A DNA stretch of 64,000 nucleotides from Kocuria flava (GTDB lineage: Bacteria > Actinomycetota > Actinomycetes > Actinomycetales > Micrococcaceae), in NCBI RefSeq assembly GCF_001482365.1, contig NZ_CP013254.1, positions 620,001 to 684,000 on the forward strand, read 5' to 3'. Of the stretch, positions 1 through 8,576 are shown piece by piece. How positions within the stretch are numbered: position 1 is the stretch's first letter; the number at the start of each line of letters is the position of its first letter. The notes under the pieces are model-generated. The model was not told the origin of the DNA. It did no database searches and saw only the letters and a program-made list of their open reading frames with translations. Both the position numbers and the translations under genes were made by a program.

Positions 1-350
1 TGGAGCCCCTCGAGCGCCGCGTCCAGTGGCTTGAGGAGGTCGTGGCCGACCTGGGCCTGGCGAACGTGCGGATCCTGCGGGCCCGCGCGGAACAGGCCCG
101 CGACGAGGTCGGCGAGGTCGACGTCGTGACTGCCCGGGCCGTCTCGGCGCTCACGGGGCTGCTCGACATCACCCTCCCCCTGCTGCGGGGCCGGGGCGAG
201 CTGCTCGCCCTCAAGGGCCGCACGGCCGCCGACGAGGTGGCGAAGGCGCGCAAGAAGCTGCACCGCTACGCCGCGCGCTCCACCGAGATCGTCACGGCGG
301 GCGCCGAGCTGCTCGAGGAGCCGACCACGGTCGTGCGCGTGCGGCTCTGA
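1..350 (+). CDS. rsmG: 16S rRNA (guanine(527)-N7)-methyltransferase RsmG, 3' part
   Basis: This is the C-terminal part of RsmG (GidB), a cytoplasmic SAM-dependent enzyme that methylates G527 of 16S rRNA. The reading frame is open from base 3 and begins inside the protein with EPLERRVQWLEEVVADLGL, the segment after the SAM-binding motif. Later come the VVTARAVSAL and LLALKG motifs typical of RsmG. About 115 codons are present; the N-terminal half lies upstream of the window. Its position directly before parA is the usual actinobacterial order yidC-jag-rsmG-parA-parB, which supports the call. Confidence 0.9.
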   Translation, partial: EPLERRVQWLEEVVADLGLANVRILRARAEQARDEVGEVDVVTARAVSALTGLLDITLPLLRGRGELLALKGRTAADEVAKARKKLHRYAARSTEIVTAGAELLEEPTTVVRVRL

Positions 351-391
351 GCGGTCCCCGCTCCCCCGCGCCGGCGGGCGGCCGGGACCGC
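351..391 (+). terminator. Possible terminator hairpin after rsmG
   Basis: GCGGTCCC at 351-358 can pair with GGGACCGC at 384-391, and the GC-rich loop can pair further. It starts one base after the rsmG stop codon. No T-run follows, so this is a weak candidate. Confidence 0.35.
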
Positions 392-547
392 GTGCGCCGC
401 GGCCGCGGGAGGTCGGCGGTAGGCTGGAGCGCGTGCGCGCAGACCCTGCCCCGCCGGGACCGGGGCGCGGACCCGGTGCCCGGTCCCGCGCGGACGGGGC
501 GCCCCGACGCGACGTGTTCGAGACGAACCGGGAAGGTGCGACGTTCG

Positions 548-1582
<1,035 letters not shown>

Positions 1583-1691
1583 GCCACCGCCCCCCCGGTC
1601 TCCCGCCGCCCCCGTCCTGTTCCGACAGGGCGGGGGCGCCGTCCGTCGGGAGCCGAGGCGCTCACGTCCGGCACCGTTCGACGGGCGGTGC

Positions 1692-1857
1692 GTTTCACGT
1701 GACACACGACATCAGCACTGTGGCGTTCTGTTTCACGTGAAACAAAACAGTGTCTGAAGCCCGTGCTGTTTCACGTGAAAAAAGACAGTGCCTGCGGCCC
1801 GTGCTGTTTCGCGTGGAACGGATCAGTGCCCGCGTCCCGCCCTGCTGTCCGTGGAGC
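1692..1857. repeat. parS: Tandem array of parS-like sites, 38-bp period
   Basis: Four parS-like sequences start at 1692, 1730, 1768 and 1806, exactly 38 bp apart. The site at 1730-1743 is perfect. Those at 1692 and 1768 differ at one base each. The one at 1806 (GTTTCGCGTGGAAC) differs at two. A decayed fifth unit (GCTGTCCGTGGAGC) falls in register at 1844. The 24-bp linkers of units 2-4 are also related, sharing CAGTG followed by C-rich sequence ending CT, so the whole 38-bp unit was duplicated. The array fills the first part of the 571-bp gap between parA and parB. I see no gene or other clear signal in 1858-2140. The parB ribosome binding site AGAGGAA lies just before 2154. Confidence 0.9.
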
Positions 1858-2153
1858 GCAGCGGCACGACGTCTCGTGCCCGCTGGCGGGGGCGGCAGGG
1901 GTGCCTCGTCCGCCTCCTTCGTGCGCACGGAACACGGCTGACGGCCGTGGCGGCGACGCGCCAGTCCGTCGTGGGACACGCCGACCGTTCGGCCGCGACG
2001 TCCTGAACCACGGGGCGGCGACGTCTCCCGGCTGCTCGGTGTCCCGCGTTCTCGACCCGGAACGGCCGGTCCCCCGTCGGCCCGGATCGTCCGGTCGGTC
2101 GCGTGCCGCTCGGATAGGATGGTCCGGATTGCCGGAGCATCGAGAGGAACGAC

Positions 2154-3962
2154 GTGGCAGAACGACGACGGGGTCTGGGGCGCGGTCTGGGCGCCCTGAT
2201 CCCGAGCACCCCACCCGCAGCGGCGGCAGACGCACCGGGGACGACGACGCCCGAGCGTGGCACCTCCGAGGGCGGTCGCGCGCCGTCCGGCGCGACCGCG
2301 GGAGCGACGCCCCCCTCCGCCGCACCCACCGTCCGGGGCGGCACGTCCCCCGCCGCGACGCCGGCGAAGAGCCGGGACGAGATCCGGTCGTCGGCATCGA
2401 ACGGTGCGCCGTCCCCCCAGGACGGGGGCGCGGAGCGTGGCGTGCCCGCGGAGCGGACGGGGACGAAGGAGCAGCCGAAGCACGGGCGCACCACGTCCGC
2501 GACCGGATCGGGAGGCAGGCGGACCGTCAGCCCGGCCGCACGGCAGAAGGCCATGAAGTCACGGATGGACATGGGCGAGGCCCTGCGCAACACCACGCTG
2601 GTCAGCCGGCCCTCGGACATGTTCTTCCTTCCCTCCACCTCGGCATCCGGGCAGGAGACGGAGTCCTCACCTGCGTCCGCTGTTTCACGTGAAACGGCTG
2701 AACCCGCGGGAACCGAGGACTCCGCGGCGTCCTCGAACGCCGCCGCGTTATCGACGCCCGAGGAGCGGTCGTCGAAGCGAACGGATCGGGCCGCGGATGG
2801 ATCGTCCTCCGCCGCACGTGACCGTCCTGCGCAGAGCATGGGGAAGAACGGCACGGACCGCACCGGGGGGAAGGCCGAGAACTCCGCTCCGGCGGACACG
2901 GAGCCGACTCCGGAAGCCACGCCGGACCGTGTTTCACGTGAAACAGACGCTGCCGCGGCGGAAGACACCCCGACGCTGGACATCCCCGCTCCGACCGTCA
3001 CCCCGGCATCAGCGGGGAAGGTCGGCGCTCCACTCGCCGGTGTTTCACGTGAAACCGACACGGCCGCCTCCACCGGGCCCGCGGCGGACCCCGACGCGGC
3101 GGACGGCCCGGACACGGCCGACGAGCCGGAGCTCGTCGACGTGGCCGGGGCCCGCTTCGCCGAGATCCGGGTCGTGGACATCCACCCCAACCGGAAGCAG
3201 CCGCGCCAGGTCTTCGACGAGGAGGAGCTCGCCGAGCTGGCCTACTCGATCGGCGAGCTCGGTGTCCTCCAGCCCATCGTCGTGCGGCGCAGCCGGGAAG
3301 CGGGGGAGTCCCCGTACGAGCTGGTCATGGGCGAACGGCGGTGGCGGGCCACGCAGCGCGCCGGCCTGGAGACCATCCCGGCCATCGTGCGTGAGACCGC
3401 CGACGACGCGCTGCTGCGGGATGCGCTCCTCGAGAACCTGCACCGCAGCCAGCTCAACCCGCTCGAGGAGGCCGCCGCCTACCAGCAGCTGATGGAGGAG
3501 TTCGGCGCGACCCAGGAGGAGCTCTCCCGCAGGATCGGCCGCTCCCGCCCGCAGATCAGCAACACCATCCGGCTGCTCCGCCTCCCACCGCTCGTCCAGC
3601 GCCGGGTCGCCGCCGGTGTCCTCTCCTCGGGGCACGCGCGGGCCCTGCTGGCGCTCTCGGACCCCGCCGAGATGGAGCGGCTGGCCCAGCGCATCGTGGC
3701 GGAGGGACTGTCCGTGCGGGCCACCGAGGAGGCCGTGGCGCTGCTGGACGGCGGCAAGCGCTCGACGAAGCGCTCCCCGGCCTCGACGTCGCGCCACCAG
3801 GAGCGTCTCGACTACATCGCGGACGCCTTCTCCGACCGGCTCGACACCGCCGTGAAGATCGCCCTCGGGGCGCGGAAGGGCCGCATGACCATCGAGTTCG
3901 CCTCGGTCGAGGACCTCAACCGCATCATCGAGGTGCTGGACCCGGGCATCGAGCGGGACTGA
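2154..3962 (+). CDS. parB: Chromosome partitioning protein ParB (Spo0J), extended form
   Basis: ParB binds parS, loads as a CTP-dependent sliding clamp and stimulates ParA. The GTG start follows GAGAGGAA. The N-terminus, MAERRRGLGRGLGALIP, carries the ParA-activating arginine motif. About 300 residues of Ser/Thr/Pro/Ala/Glu-rich, apparently disordered sequence follow, where most ParBs have only a few dozen. The ParB domain starts near residue 333 (ARFAEIRVVDIHPNRKQPRQ), with the CTP-binding motif GERRWRAT, the helix-turn-helix TQEELSRRIGRSRPQISNT and a C-terminal dimerisation region ending near VEDLNRIIEVLDPG. Total length is 602 residues against roughly 300-400 usual. Three perfect parS sites sit inside the linker, each read as VSRET. 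Confidence 0.95.
   Translation: MAERRRGLGRGLGALIPSTPPAAAADAPGTTTPERGTSEGGRAPSGATAGATPPSAAPTVRGGTSPAATPAKSRDEIRSSASNGAPSPQDGGAERGVPAERTGTKEQPKHGRTTSATGSGGRRTVSPAARQKAMKSRMDMGEALRNTTLVSRPSDMFFLPSTSASGQETESSPASAVSRETAEPAGTEDSAASSNAAALSTPEERSSKRTDRAADGSSSAARDRPAQSMGKNGTDRTGGKAENSAPADTEPTPEATPDRVSRETDAAAAEDTPTLDIPAPTVTPASAGKVGAPLAGVSRETDTAASTGPAADPDAADGPDTADEPELVDVAGARFAEIRVVDIHPNRKQPRQVFDEEELAELAYSIGELGVLQPIVVRRSREAGESPYELVMGERRWRATQRAGLETIPAIVRETADDALLRDALLENLHRSQLNPLEEAAAYQQLMEEFGATQEELSRRIGRSRPQISNTIRLLRLPPLVQRRVAAGVLSSGHARALLALSDPAEMERLAQRIVAEGLSVRATEEAVALLDGGKRSTKRSPASTSRHQERLDYIADAFSDRLDTAVKIALGARKGRMTIEFASVEDLNRIIEVLDPGIERD
2682..2695. promoter_or_regulatory. parS: parS site inside parB (1)
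   Basis: Perfect GTTTCACGTGAAAC within the parB linker region, translated in frame as VSRET. Confidence 0.92.
2931..2944. promoter_or_regulatory. parS: parS site inside parB (2)
   Basis: Perfect core palindrome, and also a perfect 16-bp TGTTTCACGTGAAACA (2930-2945). Encodes VSRET in the ParB linker. Confidence 0.93.
3042..3055. promoter_or_regulatory. parS: parS site inside parB (3)
   Basis: Perfect GTTTCACGTGAAAC, encoding VSRET, 111 bp after the preceding parS and about 100 bp before the start of the folded ParB domain. Confidence 0.92.
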
Positions 3963-3997
3963 GCAGCACCGTCCCGGGCCCGGCCCGGGGAGCGGAC

Positions 3998-4031
3998 GGG
4001 CCCCGATGTTCCACGTGGAACATCGGGGCCC
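3998..4031. terminator. 34-bp perfect palindrome with a parS-like core between convergent genes
   Basis: A perfect 17-bp inverted repeat without a loop, centred at 4014/4015, lies between the parB stop (3962) and the convergent amidase-like gene (ends 4058). As RNA either strand would fold into a GC-rich hairpin, so a bidirectional terminator is likely. Its centre, GTTCCACGTGGAAC (4008-4021), is the parS palindrome with one symmetric change in each arm, so it may also be a weak ParB site. Confidence 0.6.
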
Positions 4032-4057
4032 GCGGCGTTCCGGCCGGCGTGCGGTGC

Positions 4058-5263
4058 TCAGCCGCCGTTGTAGCCCGCGACGTCGTCGAGGCGCATCGTG
4101 CCCGTCGGGTGGTCCTCCTCGGCGAGCAGGTACATCCGCTGGAGCCCGAAGACGATCGCCTCCGCCAGGTGACTGCGGTGCTCCGTGCCGGCCAGGGCCG
4201 CGCGGTCCGCGGCATTGGAGAGGTAGCCCAGGTCGAGCCAGGCCGTGGGCGCCCCGGCGGCGCGCAGCAGCGACCACTGGCGGGGGTGGGTGCCCAGGTC
4301 CAGGGCGCCGGTGCGGGCGACCATCTCCTTGAGCACGAGGGTCGCGGCGCGCTCCCCGATGGGGGAGTAGATCTCGTGGGTCTCCACGTCGCCCCAGTAG
4401 AACGAGGCGAGCCCGCCCGCCGCCTCGGTGCGGTTCCAGTCGCAGTGCAGTGTCAGGACGACGGCCTCCGGATGCTCCGCGAGGACCGGGGCAGGGTCCG
4501 GCACGGTCCGGACCGCCTGGCCCCCGCGGACCGGCGCGGCGCCGACGGCGGCCACGAGCACGGGGTCCGCCCCGATCTCCGCCAGCAGCGAGGCCGCCCG
4601 GGCCGCGACGTCGGTCGTGACCTCCCCGGCCCTGACGGGGAAGTCGGCGGGGGCCCCGGCCGGCGGCTGCTGCCCGGCGGCGGGGGAGGGCACCAGGACC
4701 ACGCAGCGGTCGCGCAGGGCGGAGGACGCCCGCTCGAGCCGGTGGTAGTCGCGCAGCGAGAAGGCCTTGGAGGAGGTGATGTTCTTGTTGATCCGGGCCA
4801 GAGCCGCGATCGTCTCCCGGTCGACCACGCCGGTGGGGGCCAGGCCCAGGCTCTGCTGGAGCTCCACGACCGCGTGGTGGGTCCCGCTGCCGAAGACGCC
4901 GTCGAGATGACCGTAGTAGAAACCCAACCGGGAAAGGTTGTGCTGCAGGCGGGAGACGTCGTCACCCCGCAGAGGGTCCTGATCGTCGAGCTGAAGCGTC
5001 CGGTCGCCCAGGGAGTACTGCGCCTCGTTGAGGGCGCGGTCGGTCTCCGGGCCCACGGCGCCGTCGACGATCAGCCCGCGCTCCTGCTGGAAGGCGCGCA
5101 CGGCGGCGTCGACGTGGTCGTCGAAGACGGAGGGGTCGTTGACGTCCTGCGGGGCGAGGTAGGCGACGGTGACGCCGGCGCGGAGCAGGCGCTCCCGCAG
5201 GCTCACCACGCGCCGGCTCCTGGTGGCGCGGCGCAGCATCGGTTCGGTCGGATCGGGTGTCAT
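4058..5263 (-). CDS. CwlM-like N-acetylmuramoyl-L-alanine amidase homologue, probably non-catalytic
   Basis: A 401-residue protein with two peptidoglycan-binding-type (PG_binding_1) repeats, near residues 40-85 (AFQQERGLIVDGAVGPET) and 100-155 (LQHNLSRLGFYYGHLDGVFG), followed by an Amidase_3 fold from about residue 185. No signal peptide is visible. The domain order and the place between parB and trxA match mycobacterial CwlM, a cytoplasmic homologue known to regulate peptidoglycan precursor synthesis. Catalytic residues look lost. The first strand reads VLVPSPAAGQQ where active amidases have a zinc-binding PGHGG-type motif, and WLDLGYLSN has Asp where the late catalytic Glu is expected; His273 remains. 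A regulatory rather than hydrolytic role is inferred. Confidence 0.8.
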   Translation of the reverse strand: MTPDPTEPMLRRATRSRRVVSLRERLLRAGVTVAYLAPQDVNDPSVFDDHVDAAVRAFQQERGLIVDGAVGPETDRALNEAQYSLGDRTLQLDDQDPLRGDDVSRLQHNLSRLGFYYGHLDGVFGSGTHHAVVELQQSLGLAPTGVVDRETIAALARINKNITSSKAFSLRDYHRLERASSALRDRCVVLVPSPAAGQQPPAGAPADFPVRAGEVTTDVAARAASLLAEIGADPVLVAAVGAAPVRGGQAVRTVPDPAPVLAEHPEAVVLTLHCDWNRTEAAGGLASFYWGDVETHEIYSPIGERAATLVLKEMVARTGALDLGTHPRQWSLLRAAGAPTAWLDLGYLSNAADRAALAGTEHRSHLAEAIVFGLQRMYLLAEEDHPTGTMRLDDVAGYNGG

Positions 5264-5308
5264 GGCGGTCCCACGGGTCGTCGGTCGGGGGGAGGGTCGG
5301 TGCAGGAA

Positions 5309-5351
5309 GGGCTCGTCCGTCCGCTCCGGGACGGAGGGGACGGACGAGCCC
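5309..5351 (-). terminator. Terminator hairpin downstream of trxA
   Basis: GGGCTCGTCCGTCC (5309-5322) pairs perfectly with GGACGGACGAGCCC (5338-5351). It lies 25 bp after the trxA stop codon and upstream of the amidase-like gene on the same strand, so it should end trxB-trxA transcription. Confidence 0.7.
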
Positions 5352-5375
5352 GGGGTGGGCCGAACGGCGGGACCG

Positions 5376-5711
5376 TCAGCTCGCGGGGGTGAGGTACTCG
5401 GCGAACTCCTTCTCGAGGGCGCTCTTGGGCTTGGCGCCGATGGCCTTCTTGACCACCTCGCCGCCGGAGAAGAGATAGATCGCCGGGATGGAGGTGATCC
5501 CGTACTGCGAGGCGACGGCGGGGTTCTCGTCGACGTTGAGCTTGACGACCTCGACCGCGTCGGCGTGCTCGGCCGCGATGGCGTCGAGCACGGGCCCGAC
5601 CATGCGGCAGGGCCCGCACCACTCGGCCCAGAAGTCCACGATGACGGGCTTGTCGGACTCCAGGACCTCGGTGCGGAAGTCGGCGTCGGTGACGTTCTTG
5701 GCGGCGCTCAT
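5376..5711 (-). CDS. trxA: Thioredoxin
   Basis: A 111-residue cytoplasmic thioredoxin, the usual length. The redox motif WCGPC is at residues 31-35 in the context VIVDFWAEWCGPCRMVGPVL, and the cis-proline loop is SIPAIYLF. It passes electrons from thioredoxin reductase to targets such as ribonucleotide reductase and peroxiredoxins. The ATG at 5711 follows GGAGA on the minus strand. It lies downstream of trxB on the same strand with a gap of about 130 bp, so co-transcription is likely. Confidence 0.95.
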   Translation of the reverse strand: MSAAKNVTDADFRTEVLESDKPVIVDFWAEWCGPCRMVGPVLDAIAAEHADAVEVVKLNVDENPAVASQYGITSIPAIYLFSGGEVVKKAIGAKPKSALEKEFAEYLTPAS

Positions 5712-5839
5712 GGTCTCTCCTTCTCCGGGCGCCGGGGCGCTGGTGCGCCGGCGCCCACGGTGGGCGGTCCGTCCGGGGACGGACCCGGTTCCATTGTGGG
5801 GCACCGTGCGGGCCGCGGGGTCCGCACGGTGCCGGGGGC

Positions 5840-6871
5840 TCAGCTGTGCAGGACCGAGCGGCTGTCCAGGGCCGCGAGGTAGTGCTCGACGTCGACGGCG
5901 GCCACGCAGCCGGAGCCGGCCGCCGTGATGGCCTGGCGGTAGGTCGGGTCGACGACGTCGCCCGCGGCGAAGACGCCGGCGAGGCTCGTGGTGGAACTGC
6001 GGCCGTCCACGGCGATGGTGCCGTCCGCGGTCAGCTCCAGCTGGTCCTTGACGAGGTCGGTGCGGGGGTCGGAGCCGATGGCGACGAACAGGCCGGTGAC
6101 GGCCAGCTCGGAGGTCTCCTTGGTGACGGTGTCGCGCAGCACGAGGGACTCGACCTTGTCGGCGCCGTTGATGCCCACGACCTCGCTGTTCCACAGGATC
6201 TCGATCTTCGGGTCGTCGAAGGCCCGCTGCTGCATGATCTCGGAGGCGCGGAAGGCCTCGCGGCGGTGGATGATCGTGACCTTCGAGGCGAACTTGGTGA
6301 GGAAGGTCGCCTCCTCGATCGCCGAGTCGCCGCCGCCGACCACGGCGATGTGCTGCTCCTTGAAGAAGAAGCCGTCGCAGGTCGCGCACCAGCTCACGCC
6401 GTGGCCGGAGAGGCGCTTCTCGTCGGGCAGCCCCAGCTCGCGGTAGGCGGAGCCCGTGGCGACGATGACGGCGCGGGCGCGGTGCACGGAGCCGTCCTCG
6501 AGGGTCAGGGTCTTGATCTCGCCCTCGAGGTCGGCGGCGACGACGTCCTCGTAGCGGATGTCGGCGCCGAAGCGCTCGGCCTGTTGCTGCATGTTGGCCA
6601 TCAGCTCGGGGCCCATGATGCCCTCCACGAACCCGGGGTAGTTCTCCACCTCGGTCGTGTTCATCAGCTCGCCGCCGGCGGTGACCGAGCCGGCGAAGAC
6701 GACCGGCTTCAGGTTCGCGCGCGCGGTGTAGATCGCGGCGGTGTAGCCGGCCGGGCCGGAACCGACGACGACGACCTCGTGGACGGTCTCGTCCTCGGCG
6801 GCGGCCGTCGGCACCTCGCGCTGCGCGGCGAGGTCCAGGGCGTTGATGACGGGACCGAAGTCGGGGCTCAC
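5840..6871 (-). CDS. trxB: Thioredoxin-disulfide reductase
   Basis: An FAD- and NADPH-dependent enzyme that reduces thioredoxin. FAD-binding motif VVVVGSGPAGYTAAIYTARANL, redox pair CATC within SWCATCDGFFF, NADPH-binding motif VVGGGDSAIEEA and the C-terminal FAD motif GVFAAGDV are all present. I place the start at GTG 6871 (VSPDFGPVINALDL), which has GGAAGG upstream. This gives an N-terminal extension of about 30 residues before the FAD motif, and a later GTG just before VHEVVVVGSG cannot be excluded. Confidence 0.95.
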   Translation of the reverse strand: MSPDFGPVINALDLAAQREVPTAAAEDETVHEVVVVGSGPAGYTAAIYTARANLKPVVFAGSVTAGGELMNTTEVENYPGFVEGIMGPELMANMQQQAERFGADIRYEDVVAADLEGEIKTLTLEDGSVHRARAVIVATGSAYRELGLPDEKRLSGHGVSWCATCDGFFFKEQHIAVVGGGDSAIEEATFLTKFASKVTIIHRREAFRASEIMQQRAFDDPKIEILWNSEVVGINGADKVESLVLRDTVTKETSELAVTGLFVAIGSDPRTDLVKDQLELTADGTIAVDGRSSTTSLAGVFAAGDVVDPTYRQAITAAGSGCVAAVDVEHYLAALDSRSVLHS

Positions 6872-6995
6872 TGTGATGCTGACCTTCCGTGAACGGGGGC
6901 GGCCGGGCACGCCCGGCCGCGGGGACCACTGGGAGAACGGGCCGTGCGCGGCGGATATTCCGGTGCCGCCCCCGCCCGGGCGCGGGCCGCGGGGC

Positions 6996-8417
6996 TCACT
7001 GCAGGGCGATCTCGCCGATCCGCAGGCCGTACTGGAAGCCCGCGATGGGGTTCGTCAGCTGCGGCAGCTGGGTCCAGTTGACGATCACGTAGCGGTGGTC
7101 CTCCTCCTGGGCGGCGGGGGAGAGGGAGACCGTGATGTCCGGGCCGGTGAAGGAGCCGGACCCGACCTGCTGCGCGCCCTCCAGGGTGGGGGAGTCGTTG
7201 ACGTAGACGTCGAAGAGCCCGCCGGAGCCCGCGGACTGGCTGATCAGCACCTCCTCGACGGGGGCGGCCTCCTCGAGCTCGACGACGAGGCCCACGCTGG
7301 GCGCCTGGTTGCCGAAGTTCTGGTCGGAGAAGCCGTAGCTGATCCAGTAGGTGGCGGGGTTGCCGTCGACCGTCTGGCCCAGCTGCGCGTCCTGGTCGGC
7401 CATGAAGCCCGGGTTCGTGGGCACGATCCGCTGCACGGACGCCGCCTGCGGCTCGGGCCCGTCCTCCTCGGCCGCGCTGGGCTGCGCCGAGGGCTGCCCG
7501 TCGTCGTCCTGGGCGGGCGCGGGGGCCTGCGTGCTCGTGCCGGGGTCCGCCCCGCCGAAGAGCCCGCCGAGCCGGTCGAAGCTGAGCACCACGGCCCCGA
7601 CCAGCAGGGCCAGCAGCAGCAGGAGCAGCCACACGAGGCCGCGCCCGCCCCGGCGCTCGCGCGGTGCGGGGGAGCTCGCGGGCTGCGGGGCCTCCGGCTC
7701 GGCGTATGGGGTCTCCTGGTGCTCGTCGTACCAGCTGTCGTAGCGGTTGTCGCCGTCGTAGCCGGGGTCCACCTCGGTGCCCACGGACCGGCCGGCCGCC
7801 GCGGCCGTGCCGCCCGCGGCGGCCCGGTCGAACATGGTGGTGCGGGTCGAGGTCGCGCTCACCCGCACCGGCCGGCCGAGCCGGGTCCGGACGCTGGGGG
7901 CGGGGGCGGCGTCGTCGTAGGAGTCGTCGTCCTCCCACCGGGTGACCTTGGGCTGGGGGGCGGTGGGGCCGGGACCGCCGGAGGGCGCGTCGGGGACCAC
8001 CGGGGTCGGGCTGGTGGGCTCGGGCTCCTCGTAGAGGTAGGCGCCGCCGCCCGTGGCGCGCGGGGCGCCGAAGATGTCGTCGCCGAGCGACTCGTCCTCG
8101 ACCTCGTGGGGCTCCACGAGCAGGGAGTCGAGCATGTCCGCCGCCGGGGCGTGGGAGGTCACGAGGTAGGTCTGCGCCTCCGCCTGGCCGAGGTCGAGGA
8201 TCTGGAAGGGCGCCCCGATGCTGCCGTTGGCCATCGACCGGGCGTTCTCCACGAGCAGCGCGGTGTGCTGCTCCGCCGGCAGGAGGATGGACACGCGCCG
8301 GCCCAGGATCTGGTCCTGACCCTCGAGGACGTGGTCGCCCTCGGCCGTGGAGAGCACGTCGGCGACGACCTTGTAGCGTCCGCCGAGGACGGCTCCGAGC
8401 TTCAGCGGTGCGGGCAC
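6996..8417 (-). CDS. Membrane protein with pseudokinase-like N-terminus and discoidin-like C-terminus
   Basis: About 473 residues from a GTG start with AGGGAG upstream. The N-terminal part (LGGRYKVVADVLSTAEGDHVLEGQDQILGRRVSILL) resembles the N-lobe of PASTA-type Ser/Thr kinases without catalytic motifs. A long acidic, proline-rich linker follows, then one membrane segment (VWLLLLLLALLVGAVVL), then an extracytoplasmic domain similar to F5/8 type C (discoidin) domains (NPATYWISYGFSDQNFGNQAPSVGLVVEL, and DVYVNDSP). In mycobacteria MurJ (MviN) carries a pseudokinase-like domain; here a separate gene next to murJ on the same strand may play that part. This is an inference from family knowledge and position. 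Confidence 0.65.
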   Translation of the reverse strand: MPAPLKLGAVLGGRYKVVADVLSTAEGDHVLEGQDQILGRRVSILLPAEQHTALLVENARSMANGSIGAPFQILDLGQAEAQTYLVTSHAPAADMLDSLLVEPHEVEDESLGDDIFGAPRATGGGAYLYEEPEPTSPTPVVPDAPSGGPGPTAPQPKVTRWEDDDSYDDAAPAPSVRTRLGRPVRVSATSTRTTMFDRAAAGGTAAAAGRSVGTEVDPGYDGDNRYDSWYDEHQETPYAEPEAPQPASSPAPRERRGGRGLVWLLLLLLALLVGAVVLSFDRLGGLFGGADPGTSTQAPAPAQDDDGQPSAQPSAAEEDGPEPQAASVQRIVPTNPGFMADQDAQLGQTVDGNPATYWISYGFSDQNFGNQAPSVGLVVELEEAAPVEEVLISQSAGSGGLFDVYVNDSPTLEGAQQVGSGSFTGPDITVSLSPAAQEEDHRYVIVNWTQLPQLTNPIAGFQYGLRIGEIALQ

Positions 8418-8576
8418 GGTGGCTCCCTGGGGGTCGGGAATCCGCGGGGGCGGATTGCGGTGCGGGGCGGCGCCGGGCGGGCACCGGCCGGACAGCACTC
8501 TACCGGGCGCGGGGTCCCGCCGGTGGGAGATGTCCTCCTCCGCCGCAGGTCGCGGCGCGGGAGCGGAGGAGGCGGC

